Assembly: GCA_031002005.1 (NCBI GenBank)
Contig: CM061919.1
Span: 34,065,088 to 34,129,087 of the forward strand
Direction: 5' to 3'
DNA: 64,000 nt
DNA from: Vandiemenella viatica
Taxonomy: Eukaryota > Arthropoda > Insecta > Orthoptera > Morabidae
Shown here: positions 44,946 through 57,252 of the stretch, piece after piece
Layout: each line of letters starts with the position of its first letter
How positions within the stretch are numbered: position 1 is the first letter of the stretch
The notes under the pieces: model-generated
What the model saw: the letters and a program-made list of their open reading frames with translations, nothing else
Told to the model about the DNA's origin: nothing
The model's database searches: none
Made by a program: the position numbers and the translations under genes

Positions 44946-45272
44946 TAAATCAAGGCAATCCTTTATTCAATAATAATAATGTAATTTATTTTTAAAAAAT
45001 CATACATAATTTTCTAAACTCATATCTGATGAATACTCGCTATTGTTGCTGTACGGGGAGTATGGAGGGTTGTGTAGAGGAGTTTGTTGATTTTGCTATG
45101 GGGAAGAAGTGGAAAGGTGAGCTATATGTTGATTTATAGTGGAGGAAGAAGCTGAAGGGTGTGGAGCTTGTGTAGTGGAGTAATAAACATAATTTTGTAT
45201 GGAGTTATAATGTGCTTGATCAGCACGCATAATTATTTGAAATATTTCATGTTGAATTGCATTTTTTATTTC

Positions 45273-45658
45273 CTAAGTATAGTTTTTCAATTTTTCCTGT
45301 ATAAAATCAAAGAAAGACCGTAGTTCCGTATCCTGTTTCGGTTTATCTGCAGCATTTTTCAATATTCCGAAAGCCTCTTTCAGCATTTGTAATTTCAGAT
45401 CTCGTTTTAGCTTTTTATTGAATGGTTCACGTAGTGCAGCGTCACTGTGTTTTTGTGTTACCATTGAGGTCCTCCACCTACAAATATTTTGTTTTGTTTA
45501 TTAATGATCAAAAATAATAATAGAAATAATTTTATTTATTTAAAGGTTTATTTAGCCTTGCAAAATTAATGCTACCAATCCTTGGGATTCCATAGGACAC
45601 TGCTTTCGTGATAGGCTTTTATCAGCTGAAGACATTTATCTTCTGTCCATTCACTCAT
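45273..45658 (-). pseudogene. Harbinger MADF/Myb-like DNA-binding protein, two exons
   Basis: The first exon starts MSEWTEDKCLQLIKAYHESS with VLWNPKD (45658-45577), a MADF-type start. A GTAGCA-type donor follows, and an acceptor ATTTGTAG near 45483 leads to a second exon with DAALREPFNKKLKRDLKLQM, ending KLKNYT-stop at 45273. In Harbingers this accessory protein helps the transposase enter the nucleus and bind the element ends. The part between the MADF start and the C-terminal piece is missing. Confidence 0.6.
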
Positions 45659-45883
45659 GACGCTTCTAGGTTCGCAGAGTGCAACAACCTTCACTCTGGA
45701 CGTCCACAAACGCACTGCGAAGCGCCCTTTGATTCGCAGCAAAAACCGACAGTCGTCGGCTCGCTGCGAATGCAATGCGTTCCGCCGCGCGGCATGCTCG
45801 CAAGCCACGTACTCACTATAGTTCACGGTAACAGTAACGTGCAACGGTTTCAGTTACAGCTCGCTAGTGAGTACGCGGCTTAA

Positions 45884-48509
45884 GATGTTAGCGGCCCCGG
45901 CACAGGAGATAGAAGAGCCGGGGTCCCTCTACCCCCTACGACGCCGAGCCCTGCCAAGAGATAGCAGGATGTCTATTTAACCGATGAGCAGCCTCCTCCC
46001 CCTCCCCCCCATGAACCGGTGTACTCTTGGTTGCTGTGGAAACAGAGACACTTGTATAGGCTGTCATTTCGTCACAGCCTACCATCGTTGTGCACGATTT
46101 TGCCGCAGCAACTCCGAGGCAGTGCTCCTGCGGCCAAGTCAAATGTTCGGACCCATGTTCCTCGTAACCAGAGTGGTTCTAGTTCGACAGCAAGATACCA
46201 ACGCATACCGGTGGCGTGAGGCACTAAACCCTGATCGCCGAATCCCGCACCGTAGCACCACAAACGTCCAAATAGCCAGAGCTCAAAGTCAAGCACGGGC
46301 ATCTCCGACACAACTTGCACAGAAAACGGTGGCTTATAGGGTACGTGCGTCTCCCCGATGTGGGGTCCACTACATTGCTTCATTCGAGTTCTTACTATCG
46401 GAAACAGCTAAAGAGATAAATAAATTCCATTTCCGTGCTACCATTCTTTCTGCCGAGTGACTAGGGGTATCTACCACTAACTGCTTCGTACGAAATTTTC
46501 TGTTCGACCAGGCACATTTACTCTGGCGCGGTGTGCTTCAGCGTCGCCATGTGCTTATTTACTGAATTAAACCGCACTGAATCCACACACAGCACTTCGG
46601 CACTGCATTTTCTTCGCTTTGTAGGGTCCAACCATGCCACTTGAAACGTTTACTCGAATGGACCAGCAGACCTCTCTTCAAAAATCCAACCGCAACACCC
46701 GACATTCTACTTCCGTGTCAGCATATAAAAAGATAAGGGCCTACAGCAGAAATCGTATTCGCAACTGAAGGTAAGGGTGCACCTTCCCCTTGATCATCTC
46801 CCGCGCTCCACCAGAGGGACTGCCCAGCACCGGGTTCCCTCACTGGGTAGTATCTCCCGCCTAGCCCCAGGATTAACATCCCCTTTTCTTGAACGACGGC
46901 TTTCCAGAGTGAACCGAATCCGCGGAGAAACAGAGAGGGTTTGGTTCAGATGCACCAAGATGGACAATTACCGTACATGGCGCTTACCTCAGTAGAAGAT
47001 CCGTACTCCAAGAGTATCATTAGTAAACAATAGGAAACATGTGATCTCGTTAAAAACTCATTAATCGTAAACAACACATGAGTTTCAATAACAACAAAGA
47101 CATGTAGCAATAGGTAGAGTACAAACGAAGTAGCTAACGTGAATTGCAGCCTGCGGCATTCAGCGTTAACATTACTGAACAAATGAACTGCGGATGATTC
47201 AATACCCAAACTTAATTATCTTACCCATATTAATTTCTGTATCGATTGCTTCCACCTCTATATTTACTTAGCGTTATTTTCCCCCTTTGCACTGTAAATC
47301 GTCTTAGTCTTGTCCTCGCACTGTAATCATCGTTGAATAGCTCGAGCGACTTTTGGCTTGTCTAATAATCAGAGTTTCATCATGGTGTTTGGCACCCCAT
47401 TTCCTTGCTTGAGGTTTTGGTTCTTGATCCCAACTCACACAATACTACTAGGAAGAAGTGAACTAAGTACAAGCATTTATGCAATATTTCAAATTAAACA
47501 AAAGACACATGAAATACCCTTCTTTACTGATGAAGCCGTTTAAGGTATCACATTAACAAAAACATTTGAGAATTCCGCACCTGCTTGCTACTCAATAACC
47601 AGAGAAAATTATCTGAGTTGTATTGAGCAGGTGTAGAGATAATCGAACTGATGAGTTGTCTGAGTCGAGGTTAAATGAAAGCGATTCGATCTCTATTCTG
47701 AGTTTGCAATGTTAGCTTACACATGCCGGTACGGCAAATTCTTTTACTGAACTAGCAAACCTTCAACAATGCTACCTGGGAAAACTCGCAAAATTTTTAG
47801 TATGTAATTATTGAAATCAATGGTCCGTTACAATTTCCCCACGTTTGAGAGATGCTTTTCCCCCAAAACACCAAATTCTGATGTGGGGGAGACAGTGACA
47901 ATAATCTGATTAGAAGGCGGCAGAGTTGATTTAACGGTTAAAAATTTGTATACTATCTTACTTACACCATGTGGACACAGGAAAATACAAATAATATTTA
48001 AATATGACTGAAGACGACAGTAGCGATGCTTACATTCCACTACGGTCTTATGCAAAGTCCTAGAGTTAATTTGTCATCCTAGGTGTCTTGTGCCCTTTTC
48101 GAATTGTATAGCAGCATTACAAACATTGTGATACTTAACTACTTCTTCCTCAAACTGGATATTAGGCGTTACATTTAATAAATTCAATATAGGATTACCG
48201 GTTTGATAGATCTATCATGTTTGAGTTGGCAAATGGCGCACTAGGTATTATAAAGCAACAGAATCTGGACGGTTTTAATAGCAGGTATTCTAAAATTAGT
48301 TCCCGTTGTCTGCAAAATGATGGTAGATATAAACATTCCGGATCCATTCGTTAATACTTTTTTAATGTGTTAGACAATTGAGATTGAATTTAAAATATAG
48401 TGACATTATTTGGAATTAACATAGTGAAAATCGAATTCGACTTTACCCTGGAAAATTAAGCTATGGTGAACGAGAATACGTTTCTTTAAAAAGTATTCAC
48501 AAAGAAATA
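45884..48509. other. Intronic stretch, no gene seen
   Basis: Contains unremarkable moderately GC-rich (45.9-46.9 kb) then AT-rich sequence. Chance ORFs only, with no homology recognised. Confidence 0.4.
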
Positions 48510-48517
48510 TGTCAGAC

Positions 48518-48990
48518 TAGGGACGGATCCAGGATTTTGGTTTGGGAGTGGCTTGAACGGACGTTGGTTTGGGAGGGGGGGGGGGAGTCTTGAGCTGACG
48601 TTGGTTGGGGATGTTGACTGGATTTTGGTTAGGGGAGGCTTGAGTGGATTTTGGTTTGGGGGGGGCTTGAGTGAACTTTAGTTGGGTGGGGGGGGGAGCT
48701 AGAGTGGACTTTGGTTTGGGGGGTGGCTTGAATAGACTTTGGTTTGGGGGGCCTTGAGTGGGCTTTGGTTTGAGGGGTTGCGTGAGTGGACTTTGATTTG
48801 GGGAGGGCTTGAGTGGACTTGAGTTTGTGGGGGAGGCCTTGAGTCGGCCAAGGGTAGTCTTCATAGTGTCCACAGATTGGTGCCCCCTTAAAAGATCACG
48901 AGAGCTAAAAACAGTCTCCAAAATTACGATTTCGGGGTTTACCTAGATACATTTGGGGGGCGGGGACTTGATCCCCTGGATCCGCTCCTA
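48518..48990. mobile_element. hAT-like MITE filled with a G-rich minisatellite
   Basis: Ends TAGGGACGGATCCAGG and CCCTGGATCCGCTCCTA form imperfect terminal inverted repeats. Imperfect 8-base duplications flank it: TGTCAGAC (48510-48517) and TGTAAGAT (48991-48998). Inside, about 48535-48850, units like GGCTTGAGTGGACTTTGGTTTGGG repeat about ten times. The proline-rich minus-strand frame over it is a by-product of the repeat. Confidence 0.65.
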
Positions 48991-49785
48991 TGTAAGATTT
49001 ACAGCAACTAATTCATAAGGGTGCTACATGGCACACTTAAAAATATTTTAACATTTTTGGACATAACTTTGGTCAAGTGTAATGTATGATTTATTATCCT
49101 TAGCTGGTAAAATATTATCTTTTCTGATCCATTTCAATAAACAAAAATAATAGCTTCAAAAAATTAGAAAAGTTTGTATTTCATACCTTTTTATAACAGA
49201 CCCGTGGTTTCCAATAAGAATGTTTATGACTACCATAAATTAATACCAAATAGAACAAAATTAGTTCTATCCAACTGATAGTACACCTACATTTGATGAA
49301 CAAAAAAATGTGAACTCCATACTACACCACTATATACAAGCAATGATCTGACTGTGGGTTTGTACCCAAGTCCTTCGCTTCTCTGGTACATCCCCTCATC
49401 ACCCTCTCTGTTAAATGAGTTTTAGCCCGAAGTGCATGTAGTGAAAAACGTGGGAAACACAATTCGTATGCCAACACAAACGGCAGTAGACTGTAAAGAG
49501 CTCAATGAAATGGGAGACTGCCAAAGCCCTCAAGCAATGGTTAGAAGCACACGTTGATGGTGAGCATAATTCTAGACTCTAATCCACAGACACACGCACA
49601 CGCACACACATGTACATGCATACAGCGAGGTCGACAGAACTAACAGCAAGCATCACGGAAACGATGAATTGGGGCAGAATTGCCGTTACCACGGATTAAC
49701 TGGACAGAACTATCGTTACAAAAATCATCAGACAGAAGAGTTAAAGTCAGGTATCACCATACTTACGCTCACACACTTTTATTTA

Positions 49786-52015
49786 TTTACTAGCTAGTAC
49801 CCACGACTTCGTTCGTGATTGTAAAGAATTCATATTGACAGCTATAGACATCTAACCACCCTAGTGCACGATGGGAGACTCGATACTATTACCACACACA
49901 AGTACCAGTCTTCTGCGCTATGTAGTTCCGGCACCAAGGTAAAATTTACGGATACACACAAGTCTTTGGATGAAACACGAAAATACTCATGATCGACCAA
50001 TTTCAAACACCATATCTCACACACTCCCACAGTTACCGAATTTCGGCCAACGTTGTGATCGATGGGAGACTCTGTGTTACTACCACACACAAACGTCAGT
50101 GATCTGCGATTGATAGTTTTCACTTAAAAGTGATACACCGTGACACATGCATCTTTGGCAGAAATATGAACTTGCCGCAGGTCGACCATTTCTTCCACAC
50201 CCCCATAGCTACCGACATCTAACAACCATAGTGCACTACATGAGATACGATTCTACTACCAAACACAAACACCAATGCTCTATGCTATGTAGTTGTGGCA
50301 GAAAAGTGACAAATGCGGAGACAGTCGAAATACGAAAATATCCTTGGTCGCCCAATTAAAACCACCATATCTACCACAGTACCACAGTTTCTGAAATTCG
50401 GCCGCTGTTGTGATCGAAAGGTGACTCTGTGCTACTACTACACACAAACGCCAGTTATCTGTGATCTATAGTTTTCGCTGAAAAGTGATACACCATGACA
50501 CTTTTGTCTTTGGCAGAAGTATGAAACTGCCACAGGTCGACCACTTTCAACCCTCATTTCTCCCACACCCCCATAGCTACCGACATCTAACAACCATAGT
50601 GCACTACATGAGATACGATTCTACTACCAAACACAAACACCAATGCTCTATGCTATGTAGTTGTGGCAGAAAAGTGGCATATGCGGAGACAGTCGAAATG
50701 CGAAAATATCCTTGGTCGGCCACTTACAACCACCATATCTACCACAGTACCACAGTTTCTGAAATTCGGCCGCTGTTGTGATCGAAAGTGAACTCTGTGC
50801 TACTATTACACACAAACGCCAGTTATCTGTGATCTATAGTTTTCGCTGAAAAGTGATACACCATGACACTTTTGTCTTTGGCAGAAGTATGTAACTGCCA
50901 CAGGTTGACCACTTTCAACCCTCATTTCTCCCACACCCCCATAGCTACCGACATCTAACAACCATAGTGCACTACATGAGATACGATTCTACTACCAAAC
51001 ACAAACACCAATGCTCTATGCTAGGTAGTTGTGGCAGAAAAGTGACATATGTGGAGACAGTCGAAATGCGAAAATATCCTTGGTCGGCCACTTACAACCA
51101 CCATATCTACCACAATACCACAGTTTCTGAAATTCGGCCGCTGTTGTGATCGAAAGGTGACTCTGTGCTACTACTACACACAAACGTCAGTTATCTGTGA
51201 TCTATAGTTTTCGCTGAAAAGTGATACACCATGACACTTTTGTCTTTGGCAGAAGTATGAAACTGCCACAGGTCGACCACTTTCAACCCTCATTTCTCCC
51301 ACACTCCCATAGCTACCGACATCTAACAACCATAGTGCACTACATGAGATACGATTCTACCACCAAACACAAACACCAATGCTCTATGCTATGTAGTTGT
51401 GGCAGAAAAGTGGCATATGCGGAGACAGTCGAAATGCGAAAATATCCTTGGTCGGCCATTTACAAACACCATATCTACCACAGTACCACAGTTTCTGAAA
51501 TTCGGCCGCTTTTGTGATCGAAAGGTGACTCTGTGCTACTACTACACACAAACGCCAGTTATCTGTGATCTATAGTTTTCGCTGAAAAGTGATACACCAT
51601 GACACTTTTGTCTTGGCAGAAGTTTGAAACTGCCACAGGTCGACCACTTTCAACCCCCATTTCTCCCACACCCCCATAGCTACCGACATCTAACAACCAT
51701 AGTGCACGACAGGAAAGACGATTCTACTACCACACATAAACACCAAAAGTCTATGTTTAGTAGTTGTGGCAGGAAAGAGAAGTATACGGAGATACGAATT
51801 TTTGGTCGAAATATGAAAACGCCCTGCACTGACCAACTTTAATCATTATATCTTCCACATCCCCACAGCTATCGACATGCGGCCAACGTTGTGCACGACA
51901 GGAAACTCCATGCTACTTCCTCCCACAAACATCAGTGATCTGTGCTAGGTAGTGGTGGGTGAAAAGTGAAATATAGGAAAAAAACACGTCTATTTTTATA
52001 TATATATAAGATTTT
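49786..52015. mobile_element. Transposon-like unit containing a 368-base dimeric tandem array
   Basis: Begins TACTAGCTAGTACCCACGACTTC and ends TTTTTATATATATATAAGA, which look like element termini. Between them, ATACACCATGACAC-type landmarks recur at 50136, 50491, 50859, 51227 and 51595, spacing 355 then exactly 368 three times. Each 368 unit is itself two related halves of about 184 bases (for example GTCGACCACTTTCAACC against GTCGGCCACTTACAACC). Outer copies are diverged and inner ones nearly identical. Repeated frames of about 98 codons starting MIHHDTFVFGRSM are by-products. Confidence 0.75.
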
Positions 52016-52061
52016 ATTATTAATTTCTTTTTTATTTCTATTTTTTATTTCTAGTTTTAAA

Positions 52062-52250
52062 CTTTGTTGACATCGAGGCCACATTATGGGCAGGAAAGGA
52101 ATGGAAAGGAGTTCCACCATGGCCTTTTGAAGGAACCATTCCGTCATTCGCCGGGAGTGATTTGGGGAAACCATCGAAAATCGAATCTGGAAGGTCGAAC
52201 GGGGGTTATAACCCGCGTCCTCCCGAATGCGAGATCTGCGCACGCTCGGT
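52062..52250 (-). mobile_element. SINE copy, diverged
   Basis: Shares CCATGGCCTTTTGAAGGA, GTGATTTGGGGAAACCAT, CCTCCCGAATGCGAG and the end CACGCTCGGT. Head partly deleted. Minus orientation, like most copies. Confidence 0.8.
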
Positions 52251-52591
52251 TTCAAATTGGCAATTAGACGTGAACTTATTCCAATACAACAGAACTTACC
52301 GAATTGTATTACTACATCATCAGAAGTCATCATTGCACCACATCATCATACATAGGAAGTGAGAGCGAGAGTTAAACTGAGATTTCACATAGAGACTACT
52401 AGCGATCGGGCCGCTTCGAACACCGCGTCCTGTGGCCTTCACAGAATACACTCGACGTAGATAGCAGAAACAACAAACCAACACTGAGAACCCCTTTGTC
52501 CTTCGTGAAAAATCGTCACATTCAAGTTTCACTAAGACAGTGTAAGACTATTATGATCACTGGTAACATTGCGTCCAAAACTTTGTTGCAG

Positions 52592-52744
52592 GATCTCTGG
52601 AAGTGGTGCCCAAGCTGCGTTCACTGGTGCTGGCTAGTAACTCCGTGTGGCAGCTTCCTGCAGAGTTGAAGCTACTCTCAGAGCTGCGCCATTTGGACCT
52701 CTCCAGCAACCCACTCCTGGACCCCGCCGCCTTTCAAGTGATTG
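52592..52744 (+). CDS. Leucine-rich-repeat gene, exon B
   Basis: Acceptor TTGTTGCAG precedes it, and donor GTGAGA follows at 52745. The exon reads SLEVVPKLRSLVLASNSVWQ and LPAELKLLSELRHLDLSSNP, i.e. two more leucine-rich repeats, then LLDPAAFQVIG. It joins exon A in phase 1 and ends in phase 1 (length 153), the modular pattern expected of LRR exons. No stop codon or frameshift, unlike the transposon genes around it, so it is likely a live host gene. Confidence 0.75.
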
Positions 52745-53384
52745 GTGAGAAGTACCTCATCATTCCTGACTATTCGTGTATATCCATTGCACCCAAACAG
52801 AAAACTGTTGTTGCCATTAAGTTCATAATAGAGAGTAAATGAATGCGTAATGTTATGGTACAAAGTTGTTCATTCATAATAAATTAGTAACAACGTAAAA
52901 CTTGGTCATGAATCAATTTCTTTTCCGTTTGCATTGTCCCGGCTTTTCAATGACCTCACCTAGAATTATGTCTCATTCATCCCCAATGCATGAGGAACAG
53001 CTTCCTCCAGGTCGAAGAATGCTTTCTCTCCTTCATCTACTTCAGTCTTAGGAATGTATCCACGACGCAGACCATAGCAGCTGAACAGTACAGTCCTGAT
53101 TTGCGACAGCTGCATGGTGGAGCACAAGGTTTCTTGCAGGATCACGATACAACCTTCGGAGTAACCTCAGGTGCTGCGTCTTTTGTTATTGTAACTGGAA
53201 TAAGGCTAGGTAGTACTTGAGTATAGAGTGAAACGTTGCCGCATCTGACGTTGGTGGCAACCGTGCTAGCTTGAATACATTTTCTGGGCAGATTTCGTAT
53301 CAGAGCCCACCAGTGTTCCACAAGTAATTAGTCCGTACCGTTCCACGATGAACTGTTACCCTGCGTGTTCTCCAGATTCTAGTC
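52745..53384. other. Non-coding flank of the LRR exon
   Basis: Presumed next intron. No exon or repeat was recognised with confidence. Confidence 0.4.
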
Positions 53385-53760
53385 TCTGGATGCTAGGAGT
53401 TCTGAGAGGTTAGAATATATGTCACTTTCAGATGTAGTTGGAACTGAATGAGGCAGCAGAATATTTCTTCCCCATAGCCAAAAAATGCTGATATTGTATC
53501 ACATCCTGTAAATACATGGATGAAGAGGATATGTGTGGGTTCAAACTTGAAAGAAGTGGTTGAGTACCATAAACCTGCCTCCTTGCCTTTTCCTGTTTTA
53601 TGGAAGTACAACTTCTCGTGTTACCAAGGCCCAGTAGCAGAGCGAGAAACCTAAAATACTCACTTAGAATTATCACACTATCGGATTTTACTGCTTGGGG
53701 ATTAGCTGTGTCAACAATCAATCCAGCTGCATCTTCTTTTGTATGTTGAACTTGGATCCC
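53385..53760 (-). pseudogene. FEN1/PIN-like nuclease fragment of a repeated insect family
   Basis: The minus strand reads GLIVDTANPQAVKSDSVIIL with a following FRFLALLLGLG, and in a second frame KTGKGKEAGLWYSTTSFKF and LFIHVFTGCDTISAFFGYG. The pattern (acidic VDTA start, LLLGL, GCDT) is like degenerate FEN1/PIN-fold proteins scattered in arthropod genomes, probably transposon-associated. A frameshift separates the two parts. Confidence 0.45.
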
Positions 53761-54489
53761 TTCAAGTCATAAAACCGACAATTCTCTCATCATCTCACGG
53801 AACGGAGATGTCTGACATCCTTTTGTTTATATATGTTTATTATCCGTTCAGAAAATTTAGCTTTACGGGACAAAGTAGAGTTTCACAAAGCATAACATTC
53901 GCATTCTCATGATAGAGATCGGCCGATTAGGACACCTCAGTAACTACGACTATTATAACAACAATTGAATTAATTTAAAATAATTTCTGTTTTGCTCATG
54001 GTATAGTTATGAGCGTTGAGGTGAACCAGATTTCTCAACATATAATGAAAATGCAGTTAAAAAGCGAAATAGTAAATAGAAGATTAGTGGAAATATGTGA
54101 TACATGAAATTTTTAATTTATTGCTTCATTTCTTCTTTGGAGTCACTGTGTGACAAATAAATGTCTGGAGGAAGGCGTTTGTTTAACTTAGTTCATAAAA
54201 TTACGCACCAGGTACGACACTGATAAGTTTGAAAAAAAAAGTTTGGTTTGTTGTTTTATGAATTTATTAGTGTAAGCAACATTTAATTCTCTATTGCGCA
54301 TATACCATAGGGCGTTCGCCGTTAATGGAAGTGTTTTATTTTGAAATAATTTTAATGTAACTTTCTATGACTAGCACATTCCTTTAATTGGACATGCATA
54401 TGTTATTAGCGGTAGTAATATCATTTTGTTTTTAATGATGATTTTTTATTTAATACTGTGTTCAATTTGCATTGAATTTGTTTAGTTTA
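53761..54489. other. AT-rich stretch, no gene seen
   Basis: May include the 3' end of the minus-strand LINE that follows. No motif. Confidence 0.35.
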
Positions 54490-54775
54490 TTATTGATGTG
54501 TAATTCCACGTTAACTTCCTGTCGAGGTTGACCACGAGGTATTTAATTGATTGATGATGTGGGTTCCATGCTATGATATTTCCCATGAAAATTATCACCG
54601 ACGGGTTTTGTGGTCATCTTAGTGTAAAGATTTTTGTTTGACAAACTGAGTTTAAAGATATACGAGAGTGATTGAGACATTCAGTTAATCGCTTTATTGC
54701 TTCTTGAGGTAATTACGTGCGATGTCGATGACGTTGCGTGAAGTGTGTGACTCTGTCATCAGTGTACATGACAGT

Positions 54776-54963
54776 TGAAGGGTAACATATAAGTATGTAT
54801 GTAGGAGTTATGAAAAATTAGTGGTAATATTAAGAAAATGTATATAAACGTAAGAATAAAAAATTAATTGTAAGAAATAGTATTCTTACAATTAGTGGTA
54901 ATATTAAGAAAATGTATATAAACGTAAGAATAAAAAATTAATAGTAAGAAATAGTATTCTTAC
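54776..54963 (+). repeat. 5' LTR, with internal deletion and partial tandem duplication
   Basis: The segment ATTAGTGGTAATATTAAGAA...GTATTCTTACA is present twice in tandem (about 54818 and 54890), while about 120 bases present in the 3' LTR are missing. Confidence 0.75.
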
Positions 54964-55474
54964 AATTGGCAGACCGTGAAGAGGACGAAAGTTGGAATTT
55001 TAAAATTGAATTGCCATCTTAAAGGAATTTGCAATCTTGGGATCAACGCAGTGAACCGCAAGTACAATAAAATCATAATATCTGGATATGTTTCAGTTGA
55101 CAGATGTCAATGAATATTGACATATTAAATAATTGGAAAAAAGTTGAATTTCAGAATTTATGTAAAGTGGATTTACGGTGTTATAGAATTTGTTGTGGGA
55201 TTTCTGTTCAATTTTTTAATTCGTTGGTGAGAATTGTCGCTGACGAATAAATGAAGTAGTGACAAAGATAACGTTTGTCGTAGTTATATTGTCAGCGTTG
55301 GTATTAACGATTATAAAGCTGTGGTGTCAAAATACTTATTCGGTACAGGGCAATTTGCTCTAAGTAAATTGTCAAAAAATACAGAAAATATAGAAGGAAT
55401 AATTTAAATGGAAAATAGTAGTGAAAAGGTAGTAGAAATAAAAAAATACAACTTTAGCACCAAATCTGAGTGAT

Positions 55475-56312
55475 ATGGAGATCGATAGTTCATGTGAAAA
55501 TATTCCTTTGGGATCTCCTAAGGAGACTACTGCTGAGGAGCTAAAGATTCCTGATTTAAGTAAAATAAAAACCACTAACATATATGAGCAAGGAGATATG
55601 AATCAAATATTATGTATGTTCATGAATAGGATACTAGATTCGCAAGAAGACTTGAAAAGACAGCTTATGAAGAAACAAGAAATATCTGAAGAAAATCTGA
55701 AAAAAACATGCTGAAGTATTGATCAACCAGCTTAGCCAAAAACAAGAAACCTTACAGGAAGAATACACTAAAATGAAAATTTCACAGGATGAAATAAAGT
55801 TGGAACTACAAAATTTGCTAAGAAGTGATATGGAGGTGTTGGAGAAAAATCTAGAGAGAAGAATGAAAGACTTATATCAACATATGGGCGAAAGGGAGGT
55901 TGAAATTGAGAAGTTAGTGGACATAAAAATTAACGAAACAGAAAGGAACCTGGACCAAAAAATTAATAGGTTGGAAGAAAAGCAGAAACAGTCTTGCACC
56001 AGTATTTCGAATCAAATAGAAGATTATTTTTTGACGAGTAGCAGCGAAGAAGAAAATAATAGAGAACAAGATAATAGCGAAGAAGAATCAGTGTTTGAAG
56101 AAATAAAGTCTTTCTTCGTGAAGAAAGAATATAGATTCGACGAAGAAGAAATATTACCCACAGGAGCAGAGTCAGTGCTAGCAGAGCCTAGTAACTATGA
56201 AACTGATATAGCCGAGCAAAGCGAAAAATCTGAAAATGTGACTTGTCAAATTGGAAATGATGAAAATAAAGAATTTGCACAAGAAGAGAAGTATACAAGA
56301 AAAGCCAAGTAG
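55475..56312 (+). pseudogene. gag-like coiled-coil protein of the LTR element
   Basis: Starts MEIDSSCENIPLGSPKE; one frameshift near 55710 joins the first 79 codons to a second open part of 197 codons. The middle (about 55720-55990) is heptad-rich and charged (IKLELQNLLRSDMEVLEKNL), a predicted coiled coil. A following acidic stretch is SSEEENNREQDNSEEES. No zinc knuckle or protease is recognised. Degenerate gag-like sequence continues to about 57060. Confidence 0.55.
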
Positions 56313-57252
56313 GATTGAGTTTCAAGAATATACGTCAAATTGGTTATGAAAGTGGAAACATTGGAACTTTAGCTGAATGGTCTCATAAAGTGGTGGAAGA
56401 AGACTTGTTGCTAGGGGAAATACCCGAAAGAAACTGGAAGAAGCGAAAAAAAAGGGGGTTATACCTTGTAAAGACTGAATAATGACATTTCAGTGGTAAT
56501 TTTTGTGTTATTTAAAGATTTCATCCCAATTGAAACCATTTTTGTAAAATAAATTTAATTTCAACAAAATGAGGGATGCGACATCGCAGAAGAATGTTTC
56601 GAATATGAAGAAGTTTTAAAATTATTGGGCTAAGGCAAAACAAAGGAAAGTCAAAAGTGAATTTCGGAATGCCAGGCGCTATAGTACGCGCGATGGAGCG
56701 GTACGTAATTTCTGTGAACTGTTAATAAAAGAACTGGAATATTTGGAAAAACCATTAGCATATGATGAAATAATTGTAGTGCTTAAACAGAGGTTACTGA
56801 GAGCAATTCATGAAAAGTTACTTCTTCAACGTTGGGATAATATCGGCCAATTTCTGGAAGCAGTGGAAAAATTAGACATGGAATATGATGTCAGAAAATT
56901 TTGAGAACAATCGATGTTAACCTTCGAGGTATCGAAGAGAGGAGAATCAGCGGCAAAGCAGTTATGGAGAATTTTTCAGAAGAAATGAGACTTGAGAAAG
57001 GCGGATTTGAAATTATATCGTGTTGTGGACAATTGAAGAGGAATCATTACAGTCAAATCCACACTTAACAGATAGAAAAATTAATTGTTATGTTTATTGT
57101 TCAATGGTTCTCTTTTCTGTATATTGAATTTTAATGACTGTAAAGATTATGTTTTAAATTTTGAGAAAAATGTTTAGTTTTAGACATTTTGTAGTTGTTG
57201 ACCCTATTCTGTGTCACATAATAGATTCAAAACTACAAAATGGGGGCGCATA

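Larger units (their letters stand above)
44300..45880 (+). mobile_element. PIF/Harbinger DNA transposon, internally deleted
   Basis: TAA target duplications at 44297-44299 and 45881-45883. The terminal inverted repeats are AGCCGGGTACTCACTAGCGA at the left and AGCCGCGTACTCACTAGCGA (complement) at the right. An extra internal copy of the left end (GGGCGTACTCACTAGCGAGC) starts at about 44415. It has both typical genes as remnants: transposase (+) and an MADF/Myb-like protein (-). The catalytic domain is gone. Confidence 0.85.
44025..52591 (+). other. 8.6 kb intron of the LRR gene
   Basis: From GTAAGT at 44025 to TTGTTGCAG at 52591. It contains a Harbinger derivative, an hAT-like MITE, a tandem array and a SINE. 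The stretches 45884-48509, 48999-49785 and 52256-52590 hold nothing I can recognise. Confidence 0.65.

Noticed and set aside
45984..46460. 158-codon plus-strand frame in the LRR intron
   Set aside because: No recognisable motif, overlapping frames of similar length on both strands, and moderately GC-rich DNA in which such chance frames are expected.
48517..48921. Proline/lysine-rich 134-codon minus-strand frame
   Set aside because: Lies wholly within the G-rich minisatellite of a MITE; composition explains the open frame.
50485..51517. Repeated 98-codon frames starting MIHHDTFVFGRSM
   Set aside because: Identical frames recur once per 368-base unit of the tandem array; they are a by-product of the repeat, and outer units break the frame.
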